Shown here: one piece after another, positions 20,441 through 30,500 of the stretch | Layout of the letters: every line of letters begins with the position of its first letter | Numbering within the stretch: position 1 is the first letter of the stretch | NCBI GenBank assembly: GCA_000818945.1 | Contig: KN805374.1 | Location: 244,370 to 284,447 of the forward strand | Direction: 5' to 3' | Source of the DNA: Schizochytrium sp. CCTCC M209059 | Taxonomy: Eukaryota > Sar > Bigyra > Thraustochytrida > Thraustochytriidae | DNA length: 40,078 bases | The notes under the pieces: generated by a model | Seen by the model: only the letters and a program-made list of their open reading frames with translations | Told to the model about the DNA's origin: nothing | The model's database searches: none | Program-made: the position numbers and the translations under genes

Positions 20441-20513
20441 ATTAGCGAGGAGCCGCGCGATTAACAGCAACGCTAGAGAGAGAGTAAGGGAGAGAGGGGG
20501 GGAGAGAGCGGCA

Positions 20514-20531
20514 CGCGCGCGCGCGCGCGCG
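20514..20531. repeat. (CG)9 tract, Z-DNA-prone
   Basis: Nine alternating CG dinucleotides are flanked by CA and TA steps, which extend the alternating purine-pyrimidine run. Confidence 0.9.
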
Positions 20532-20564
20532 TATGATTTGACGAATGCAGGGCCCCCACTCCTT

Positions 20565-21080
20565 ACACTCGCTTGACAGCTCTCTCGTAGAAAACATGTT
20601 CGACTCCTCTTCTCCCCCTCCCTCGACTCCGTCTTTCCGTCTCTTTTCTGAGAGCCGCATCGGCTGTGTCCAACGCACAAGACCTACAAACACAAGAAAA
20701 AGAGAGGATAGACGGGGAGAAAGGGACACATGCGCTTACAGCATTGCCCGACAGCCACGCCACTGCCAGCCGCAGCGGGCCTGCATCAAGCTGTTCCGCC
20801 AATCTCGCCCCGCTTTCCCCCTTCCCTCTCCCCCCTCCTCCTTTCGCGCGTACGGCACAATTACTGGTGGTTGCAAGCCCCGCGCGGACCGCGTGTAAAA
20901 AGAGCAATCGCGCCAATGGCATGGTGGGTGTGGCCCCGCAGAAAGAAGAGAGAGTGCCTTGTGGACACTTACATTGTCCCGCCCCGCACAGGTTACTTGC
21001 ACGTGCAGCCTTGAAACAATCGGAGGGACGTTTTGACTTTTATACGATCGGTTCCCACAGCGAGACTTTTGGGCGCTGTG
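20565..21080. repeat. Diverged duplicated block, copy B
   Basis: Partner of the block at 19930-20440, with the same order of short conserved islands. It is more GC-rich than copy A. It ends just before the TTTC tract. Confidence 0.5.
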
Positions 21081-21085
21081 TGGGG

Positions 21086-21087
21086 TT

Positions 21088-21135
<48 letters not shown>

Positions 21136-21136
21136 T
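21086..21136. repeat. (TTTC)n tract, reverse complement of the GAAA array unit
   Basis: About 12.75 perfect copies of TTTC, the same tetranucleotide as the giant array at 1324 but on the other strand. It opens false frames on both strands. Confidence 0.95.
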
Positions 21137-22186
21137 TCTTTTTTCCAGCTCGCCTCCGCGCCGCCTCCATGCCGCCTCCATGCCGCCTCCATGCCGCCTC
21201 CGTGCCGCGCCGCCTCGCGGCCAGCTTGCCCTCTTCATTCCCGCCCCGGCCGACCGCGGGTATACGGGCGTCGCCCTCCTGCTCTCTTCCTGCACGTTCG
21301 CACTGGCCGCTTACTATTACGCCCCTTGTCTTTGTTCTCCGTCCTTTTCAACCCGTCGCCGCTCGTCCTGCACGCGCTGCACGCGCACGCCCGCGCGCCG
21401 CTCCGGCCGGCCGGCCGCCTTTCTCTGCCGCCCACCCCGCCCGGCATGGCATGACACGATGCCAGCCCGCCCTCGCCGCGGCCGCCCGCTCGCGCGCTCG
21501 CGCCGGGTCGTGGCGGAGCGGAAGAGAGCGAGACGAGACGAAGCGAAGCAAGACGAAATGAGACACCGCGGCACGTGCAGGCGCGGCACGTGCAGGCGCG
21601 GCACGCGCGGAGGTCGAGCCAGAGCAGGCCGCGCGCGCGGCACAGCAAAGGCAGAGCGCAGCGCAGCGCAGCCAAGCCTAGCTGGTACTCTCGCGCACGC
21701 CGCGTGCCGTCCGCAGACCGCACGCGGCGCGCCAGCTTTGGCGAAAGCGACCCGGGTGTGAAAGTTTGTGTGTATGTGTATATGTGTGCGGCCAGCTTGC
21801 TCGCCGGACGGAAAGGAAGTAGGGCCGGCCAGAGAGAAGCGCGTGCGAGTGTTCGAGTTATAGAATAAGGTGTTATGGTATAAGGACAATCAGGGAAGAA
21901 GGAGCGGCTGCAGCATACACTCTATACTCGCAGGCTTCGCCCGGGAAAAGCGCCTTTGGAGAGGAGGCGACGCGAGGCGGGGGTGGCGGCAGACCTGCAA
22001 CGCGCGCGAGCTGCTCTGCCTCGAGCCCCAGAACGGCGGCGACGGCGGCGAGGCAGGCGTGCGCGCGCGCGGTTTGTCGCGGCGGCGGGGCGAGGCGAGG
22101 CGAGTCTTGCAGACGAACAGACGACAGACACGGAGCTCAGGGAGCGAAAGCGAGTGAGCGAGTGAGCGAGTGAGCGAGCGGAGACC

Positions 22187-25100
22187 ATGCCTCGTAGGAA
22201 GGAGGACCGCAGCGTAGCGCCGACCACGATCGTGGATGAAGATCATGTCTCCCTCACGGTCGATGACGATGACAGCCCTTCCCTTGCGGGAGCCCAAGAT
22301 GTGGACAGCGCGATGAGCACCAGGAGCTTTAAGATTGACGACAACAATACGTCCAAGACTTGCTTCGGGTGTTTCGGACCGAAAAAGAACGAAAAGACAA
22401 CGATGCGCATACTGAGGGAGAATGAACACGAGGTGTACGAGAGCTTAGATGAGGTGGAACATGCATGTCGGTCTAATGCGGATGAGCTTGTGCAACGTCA
22501 GGGCGCGTTTCCTTCGGGTACAACCAGACTCGTAAAGCAAACGAAGAAGGATGCCACGGCCACTGCGGGGACTCCCGCGCAACGAAGAAGCACCATCGCT
22601 TCGAATTTTAGCGGCACGGACTCCAAGAAAAAGCGCAAACTGGTTGCTGAAGAGAAGGCCAAGCCATTCTTCACCCACGACCACGTCAGGGCAATCGAGG
22701 ATGGAGACTTTCTCTACGACCCGGCCCTCGTCCAGGCGGTCGTTGACGTGGGCCAGCGCCTCGCAAATCTTGATCACTATGTCAGCGACAGCAGTGCACA
22801 CGAATGCCTCAAGGGCTAAAGTTCACGGGAGGATCACCCTCAACATAACCGCGTACGTTTCATTGACAGTCGTATGACCGAGGTGCTCCTCAGCGATGTG
22901 GAGGACTTTCTCCACATCATCTCCAAGATGATCAACAAAATGGAATTCTTGCGTGAGTGCTACAGAAGCAAACACGTATCCATCCTAGAAGACGCTCGCG
23001 TCCAGAAACGTGAAGCGGAGACGAGGATGAAAAGCACGGATTCATTCACAGCAGCGATCACGTGCAGCAGCGTCGCACAAGAGGTCTGGAACTTTTTCCC
23101 TTATCTCCGCTGGTACGCAATTAGGAGTTTCCCCGCGACCTTCAAAAAGGCTCTGGATAGGAGATTCAAGCATGCCACACCTCGTCTCTACATGCTGCCG
23201 CACACGATCGAGAAGAGACGCCGCTTGCGCGTCTACGGATCGGCGTTTGACGCTATTTTGGAAGTCACCAATATCGCCTCGGATTTGTTCTTCCTCGTCA
23301 CGCAGCTCTTACCCCTCTCTGCAGGCGAGTACGGCTACTTGTACTATGTGTCTCTCGCGGCCCTCACCTTAACATTCACCGCGCGATTCGCAATCGGTCT
23401 TTGGGACTACAAGCTTGTGGATTGGGACGACGCGCACCGAAGTCGAATGTACGTATTCGGCGTTCTGCTGGGCATCGTTGAGCCCAACTCCGGATTCAAC
23501 GACTTCATCAAGGAGTCCTTTAAGATCCAGGAATCTCTGAGCTACAACATCATTGGAGACGCCGTGGGAAGCTTCGTCAAGGACCCCATTGCTACGCAGG
23601 CTAAAGCCGACTACAAGGCCGCCCATATGTCGATCTGGACCGCGATAGTCCTTCTCATTCAAGACATTCCGCAAATCGTGGTCGAAGTCATCTTCATCAT
23701 TGTCTTTCAGGGCGGCGAGTTTGAGTTTGTCTACTGGCTTGCGCTGCTCACCTCTCTGCTGTCTGCCTTCCCCCAGCTCATTGAGGCTGTCTTTCTCCTT
23801 CGCGACATCCCAGGTCTGCACAACTTGATTCTGGTACGCCACCTCGTGTTCAACCCGAATAACGACATTGACTACAAAATTCGCGGAGCTTTGGAAAAAA
23901 GCAAAGAGAAGGTGGATTCCGAAGACGATGACTCTGGAGATGATGTGGAGGTTGAGTTCTACTACGGCAAGAGACTCGTATCCAAGGCGCTGACAAAGTT
24001 TTTCGAGTTCGACCGCCGAACAAGTCAAAACTCATTCGCTCATGCCCTGCTGTGGGGCTTGAGCTGGCTCAGAAACATACTCCTGATCCCGTTCACATTT
24101 GGCGCTTCGCTTAGCTGGAAGAGCTCACTTGCCGCCTCTTGGAGCGCCTACCACCACTTTCGCTCCAAGATCAGTTCTCATGTCCTTTCCGAAGGCAAGC
24201 CGTTTGACGAGGGTCAGACCTTGTTGAAGAGACTATCGTCAGCAGTATCGTGCCCATCCGCGCCTTGTATGGGCTCCGAAGATGGCGACGCTTCCAGGCT
24301 TTCAAGCATCCTTGTTGACCCTCTCTTTGGCCGTATGGACAGCAAGACGCTGTTTCGTAGTATCCGCTCTGTGGAACTTACAGACTGCATCAGCATCACC
24401 GACGACATCCTCAAGCTCATCTCGTGCATGTGCCCAAACTTGCAAAACCTTAACCTCAGTTTTTGCACGAAAATCACGGACGAAGGGCTCGGGTATTTCG
24501 AGATCAACAGGTGTATCGCACTTGGTTCAGTCGTCCTTGATGGCTGCATCGAAGTTACGAGTCTGGGTGTGTGCCACATTGCAAAGTGCTCGGGAAAGAA
24601 CTTGTGGCGGCTTAGCTTGCGTGATCTCCCTTCGCTGAATGAAGACTCACTCAAGCATATTGCCAAGTACTGCACTGGGCTGCGTTTCCTCGCTCTCGAT
24701 GTGAATCTTTTGGTCAAGGAAAAAAGGGCCAAGGAGCCTGGTACAGAACCCAATTTCCTGTCGATCAGGAGTACAGAGTCAGATGAGCCTGGTACGAAAG
24801 CCAGTTTCCTATCGTTCAAGAGTACAAAGTCAGATGATAAAGGACTGGTTACTGAGCTCTTGAAGCGTTGCTCGTCCTTGCAAACACTCAAGCTGAGCAA
24901 TGTGCTTGACAAGGAATTTACTGAATGGGAAGGTTTTGCGGAGAATATCAACCTTTACATCCGCACGCTTTCCCTCGCGGGCGCTGCAAATTTTTCTAAG
25001 GCGGAACTCAAGTCTCTGACCAAGAACACACCTTTTCTTCGTGAGCTGCGCCTTTCAGGCGTTCGTTCGCTGGAATCTGCAGAGTGTTTGGAAAGTTCCT

Positions 25101-26623
25101 GTCATTCGTTGAGGGCGATCCATCTCAGTGAAACACAGGTCCCGATGAAAGACGCTGACACTTTCTTCGCTTCGTTTTTGATGCCTGATGTCGAAGTAGT
25201 ACAGATCGACCACCCGACCGAGCTTTTTCTGTTCTATACGACGCAGCTCGAACAACAGCTTGAGGCGCTCAGGCGCAACGATACCGCTTTGGCGCCGCCC
25301 AGATCGCCTTTTCCTCTCTGCTGCCGGGCTAAAATGGCGGACAGCCTAGACGAGAATATTTCTGAAGCCATTGAGAAAATCGAATTGTTGCTTGAGAGGA
25401 TGCATGAGCACAATGTAGCGGGGCTTCTTCGACCTAACCACGAATATTCCACGAAGATCTTGTCGCATGTCGTGACGCTGGTAGACTTTGTGCGTCGTGT
25501 GAGCGCGAGGAGGAAGCTCAGCGTTCGCGAATATGAAGACTGGGAGAAGCTCGCGGGTACTAAATCTGAACTTGAGCGCTGCGAGAAGATCGTAGATCGA
25601 GCTGAATCGATTCTCGATGCGGTGGATGAAACTAAGGGCAGGAAATGGGGCCGCGTCAAAAATTTCACAGAAAGTGTCATGCCGCTGCTCAAAGAGCTTC
25701 ACAACGCACCGCTTGCTGGCACAAAGAATTCGCCATTTCTATCGCTCCCATCATTCGATATCATGTCCACACGCCGTCTGAATCTCAAGATCGACTTTCG
25801 CTGGAACATTTACGAATTCATCTGTCCAGACGTCTTTGACGATGTTTATCTGGCGGAAGAATCCACGAGCACGGCGGATGAATCTGGGAGAAACACAAAT
25901 ATTTCCCAGATTGGCCAAGGTTCTTTTGGCACGATTTCATCACAGGCCGAGAAATCTGTTAAAACCTTTCGCCTCACCGGTACGATCAGCAAGATCTGGC
26001 CCATTACAGTCAGAACGCCCGACATCATAGCGTCGCGCCTTCTCGAGCGCTACTGGCACATTCCACCAGAGGCAAAGTACTTTTGCTGGGCAAACCCGCT
26101 TACCGACCTAAAGGCTTCCAATCTCAACTGGTACAAGCATCAGCGCTACGAAGACACGACGCGCCGTTTCCTGTTTTATGGAGGGTTCCTCTATTTCGAT
26201 GCGAACCGGCATTTTGTCTCGGCCTCCGCGCTGACAGACGGTACGACGTTGAGCTTTAATGGGCCTTTCAAGCTCAACAAGAGGACCGTAGACAAACTTC
26301 AGGCTGAAAATCGCTGGCACGTCGTTACCATCCAAAGTCTTCAGCCCGAGGACGCGGAAAAGGTGGAGTTCTGTTTCGTCTTTTATGGTGAGAAAGTTCT
26401 TGCACCAGAAATCCGACGTCACTGCCCCCATGGGGGGTTTGCTTATCGGTTCACTTTCAAAGGTGGCGATAGACCGAAGGAGAGTTACTTCTATCCTTTG
26501 GCATCGGCCGTAGACGTATTCCTCCGCAGAGAAGACGCACCCGACAAAAATGGCCACGGGGACGCGTCAGATGACCACGAAGACGCGTCAGATTATCACG
26601 GAGATGACGATTTCAATGTTTAG
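22187..26623 (+). CDS. LRR/polytopic membrane protein with an in-frame TAA (array gene 4)
   Basis: 1478 codons in one frame from ATG 22187 (context GAGACCATG), interrupted only by TAA at 22817-22819 (codon 211). Parts by codon number: Cys pair CFGCFG and LVQRQGAFPSG in the first 110. About 159-245, N-terminal module, with the stop inside its variable loop. About 354-550, membrane domain with QDIPQ at 492-496. About 722-1025, LRRs, including a 17-residue tandem duplication. About 1185 onwards, C-terminal domain (MSTRRLNLKIDFRWN, YGGFLYFDANRHFVSASAL). The 1267 codons after the stop show no decay. Either this is a fresh nonsense allele or base error, or a 51-base GT..AG intron (22781-22831, phase 0) removes the stop. 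If translation restarts at ATG 22874, the product loses most of the N-terminal module. Closest relative is the gene at 15038. Confidence 0.8.
22817..22819 (+). other. In-frame TAA inside array gene 4
   Basis: The family motif LANLDHY precedes it and VRFIDSRMTEVLL follows it, both in the same frame as the ATG at 22187, so this is a nonsense codon and not a frameshift. Compared with the paralogs, the loop between these motifs is longer by about six codons and contains the stop. Confidence 0.9.
24734..24835 (+). repeat. 51-base tandem duplication inside the LRR block of array gene 4
   Basis: Two adjacent 51-base units each encode a 17-residue segment beginning EPGT and ending ST(E/K)SD, with about nine base differences between them. 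The paralogs have at most one such segment (FLSI) at this place. The duplication keeps the frame. Confidence 0.9.
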
Positions 26624-27579
26624 GCCGAATGCCCGAGATTGGAACTTATGTAGCTGGATACTTTTACGCCTCCCGCTACCGTTACGGACGTCTTCCTTCG
26701 TGCAGATGATCTCGCTGACAAGGAACCGTGCCGGATTTTCGACACCTCAAGTGGCAGCGCATCTACTGACGATAGCAACCACCATCACGGTGCCGACGAT
26801 GATTTCGAAAGCGACTGCCCTCAGTCTCGATCTTGGTCGAGTGCACCCACACAGTGTCTGCCTGTCTGGCTTGGCGATCAAGAGGTTCCCGTAAACCACC
26901 TTTCCTCCTTTTGCCGTCACCTTTTTTCCGTATGGGTAAAGTTTATGTTCATTGTTGGTTATACGCTAAGTCGCATCGTATCGCATTGCACGCCCCGTCC
27001 TCCATTCTTCCCCCCTCCCGCCGCCCTTCATTTTTCTCCGCGCGCGAGCCGCGTGGCCGCCATCGATGCCATCCCATTTATCTCTTCTCCCCGCCGCCAG
27101 AGTCACTTAGCTGCAGCTAGTTAGCTACACGCGCGGTGCGCTTCTGCCAGGCCTTCAACTCCGCAGTCGAGCTCCCGTCAAGACGCGAGCGTCGCGAGTC
27201 CGGGCGCCGGGACGCGACGCGCAGCAGCTGCAAGTCCAGGCCGCGTATGCTATCCAACTGCAAGCGCAGCTGGAGTTGCTCGGAGCGCGGCCGCTGCTCG
27301 GAGCGCAGCGTTCGTTGGAAGCGCGTGCCGCCGTCTTGGAAGCTGCGCGGGACGTACCAGCGTGCACACCCTGCGGCTCGAACCGCAGGGGGGGGACCGC
27401 AAGAAAAGGATAAGCGCACGGATACGCGAGCCGGTCAGCGAGCTGCAGCTGCAAGCAAGAGGCAAGCAAGCGCAGCGCTCGCCCCCCCCCTGCCCTCGGC
27501 AGACCGCGAATCGCTTTCCATTGCATCGCTCGGGCACTCCTGGTGACGAGGTCGACCGGCAAAGCGGCGGGCGGAGAGC
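26624..27579 (+). other. Intergenic: gene remnant, then promoter/leader of array gene 5
   Basis: The first 200 bases hold a broken 3'-end copy (listed separately). The rest is C/T-rich then GC-rich. A perfect 8-base-pair hairpin (arms 27369-27376 and 27383-27390, 6-base loop) lies about 190 bases before the ATG. Overlapping frames in the GC-rich leader have no domain. Confidence 0.5.
26630..26800 (+). pseudogene. Remnant of a paralog 3' end, frameshifted
   Basis: Just after the stop of array gene 4, codons from 26656 read GYFY in one frame. After one extra base (26668) the frame shifts to read PPATVTDVFLRADDLADK, followed by an Asp/His-rich tail containing HGADDDFES. This matches the family C-terminus, whose form in array gene 4 is SYFYPLASAVDVFLRREDAPDK and then HGDDDFNV. 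The piece therefore appears to be a broken duplicate of the last 50-60 codons, with no upstream part. It is best explained by local duplication or unequal crossing-over. Confidence 0.7.
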
Positions 27580-30500
27580 ATGGCGGGCCCCGAGGACCCC
27601 GAGCACGTGCGCCGCGCGAGCCGCGCGAGCCACACGAGCCATGGCGCCGAAAAAAGCAGGGTCCAGCACCTCTGGGGCACCATCCGGGACAAATTTCTCC
27701 GGCTGCCGGACGAGACCATGGGCTCCGCCATCGAGGACGCCAAGAGGCAAATTTGCAAGTACAACGCCAAGGCCAAGGCCCTGCTGGATAGGAAAAAGAA
27801 GACTTTCGCCTTTCCCGTCGGCGAGACCGACAAGAAGAAAAAGAGCCAATTCCTCACGCACGAACACGTGACAGCCATCGAGGAAGGCAGGTTCATCTAC
27901 GACCCTGACCTCGTCCAGGCCGTCGTAGACGTCGGGCAGCGCCTAGCAAACCTCGATCACTACATTAGCAACGGAGCTGATTACAATCTCGATCCGGGCC
28001 ACCCGCAAGCGAATCAGGTGCGTTACATCGACACCCGCATGATGGAAGTCCTTCTTGGCGACATTGAGGACTTCTTGCAAATCATCTCCCGAATGATGAA
28101 CAAGATGGAGTTCCTTCGCGAGTACCACACCAGTTCGCACTTTGAGATTATGAGACTTGCTCACAAGCGCAAGAATCCTAAGCCCAAGCAAGGCTCGATG
28201 AGCTGGCGTGCTTCCATTTTTTGGAGGCAGCTTGAGTTTCTAGTTGAGTCCTTTGCCTGGTTCGTGGGCATGACTTTCTTTCCATCGCGCTTCGTCAGCT
28301 CAATCGAGGCGACGTCCTCGCGCCCAGACGATGTTCCAGTTCCAGATATTTACGCACTGCCGCACTCGCTTGAAAAGCGCCGCCGACTGCGCACCTACGG
28401 AGCCATCTTTGATATGATTCTCGAGACCACGAACATTGCCACCGATATCATCTTTGTCGTGACCCAGCTCGCCCCTCTCATCGGCACAACGGCGGAATCC
28501 CTTTTTCACGTGTCCATCGCAGCGCTGGCCCTTACCTTTTTCCTCCGCCTTGGCATTGGACTCTCCGACTACACCTTGGTGGACTGGAACGACAGACGTC
28601 GCGTCCAAAAGTACCTTTTTGGGGTGCTCATCTCCATCATCGAGCCCAACACAGGTTTCAACGACCTCGTCAAGGGTTCTTACAAAATCAACGAGACGCT
28701 CGGACAGAGTTCCATTGGCCAATCTGCAGGTAGCTCCGTTAAGGATCCCATTGCGACTCAAGCAAAGGCCGACTTTGAGGCCGCCAGAATGTCCATCCTC
28801 ACCGCAGCTGTTCTGCTTATCCAGGATATTCCGCAGATCGCCGTCGAGGTCATTTTCATCTTCATCTTCCAAGGTGGCAATTTCGAGCTTATTTACTGGC
28901 TTGCGCTTGCCACCTCGCTTGTCTCCGCTTCGCGTCAGTTCATCGAAGCAATTCTGCTTCTTCGTGACATTCCAAGCCTACGCAACATTGAGCTCGTGCG
29001 CCATCTCGTATTTGATCCCCGAAATGACAAAGAGACTGCGGTGGTCGACGCCCTTGAATCGCTCGATGATTTCCAAAACGATCGTCGCCGCGACAGTGAT
29101 ACGTCTGCTGGTTACGACAATGACTTTGATCAAGAGGGAGATCTCGAGAATGGGCTCCGCGCGGACGACAAAGGCTTCCAAAACAGTTTTTCCGAGGCTG
29201 CAGACGAGCCGACGTCCTTTATCGGATACACGCTGGCCGCCGAGGCACTCACAGACTTTTTCGACTACGATCGTACAACCAGCCAGACCAGGTGCATGCG
29301 TTACAGCTTGAGTGTTTTGAATTGGATTATCAAAATCCTTCTTGCGCCGCTCACCTTAGGACTTTCGCTCCTTTGGTACTCGCCAAACAAGTACTCTTAT
29401 GGCGCTTTCCGTCACTTTTCGAAAAAGCTCAGCGGTTCAATCGTTTTTGAAGGCAAACCATTTCATGTTGTGAAGAGAGAGCTCGAGGAAAAGGAGGACC
29501 TGCCACCTCCGTCAAAGCTCGTTGACGCTGTCAAAGGCTGTTTTATGCGCAATCGCACCACGCGTAGTGTTCCTTCGAGCAGCGTGGACCTGTCTGGCGG
29601 AATTTTCTCTCTCGCTTTTGCTCGTTTGGACAGCCGCATACTTTTTAAGAGCATTCGTTCTCTCGAACTCATGGATTGTGTCACCGTCAATGACACTATC
29701 CTCGAGCTCATCTCGGTCAAATGCCCAAACTTGCAAATACTCAACCTCAGCTTTTGTGTACGAATCACGGACGCAGGACTAAAAGCCTTTGAGGATGCGC
29801 GCTGCATTACACTTCACTCCGTGGTGCTGGACGGCTGTGTCAAGATTGGAGATGATGGTGTTGATCATATTGCCAGGTGCGCCTCAAACAACCTGCGCCG
29901 GCTCAGTCTGCGCGATCTGCCGCTGCTCACCGAGGATGTGCTCAATCGAATTTCGGAACGTTGCAGAAATCTTCGTTCTCTAAATCTCTCTGTCGATGTC
30001 CTGTGCCGGGAAAAGTACAAAGAGATACGAGGGAAAGGAAGCTTCCTTTCTATTACCAAGAGCGAGCCTCTCGTCAATCTCATGAAGAGATGCGGCGCCT
30101 CGCTGCGCAGCCTCCACCTGGACAATGTTCTCACGGATGCTTTTGAGCCAATGAAGGAGTGGGAGAAGTTTGCCATGCAGGTCAGCCGGTACATGCGTTC
30201 CCTCTCGCTGCTCGGCGTGCATTTTCTCACGCACGAGCACCTACAAACGCTCACAGAATGGACCGTGAACTTGCGCGAGGTTCGCCTTGCTTCGGCATCA
30301 AAGCTCACGTCGGCGACCTGTCTCGTGAACAAATGCCACGCGCTTCAGGTTGTGGGACTTTGTGGGACGCAAGTGTCCATCCCCGAGGCAGACATGTTTT
30401 TTGCCAATCCCCAAATGCCAGATGTTGTTGTCGTTCAGGTCGATCATCCGCGCCAGCTCATCGATTTCTACGTTCGTCAGCTTGGCGTCCAGCTTCGTGA

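Larger units (their letters stand above)
19697..22186. other. Large low-complexity intergenic region with a diverged tandem duplication
   Basis: 2.5 kb with no supported gene, several times the spacing between the neighbouring plus-strand paralogs. It contains GA and CT tracts, two diverged copies of a roughly 500-base block (listed separately), a CG run, a second TTTC tetranucleotide tract, an 11-base minisatellite (21160-21203), two copies of a 15-base unit containing CACGTG (21568-21597), and a GC-rich leader with GAGTGAGC repeats (22151-22178) just before the ATG at 22187. Frames on either strand have no recognisable domain. Confidence 0.6.

Noticed and set aside
20666..21761. Overlapping plus-strand frames of up to 262 codons across the TTTC tract
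   Set aside because: Opened by the repeat and GC-rich composition; no domain, and the alternative frames are equally open.
22187..22877. Frameshift as the cause of the break in array gene 4
   Set aside because: The motifs before and after the stop are in the same frame, so a single in-frame stop, not a frameshift, separates them.
27366..27392. Possible tRNA T-arm (GGTTCGAGCC on the minus strand)
   Set aside because: The box-like sequence is part of a perfect hairpin and I could not find matching acceptor, D and anticodon arms around it.
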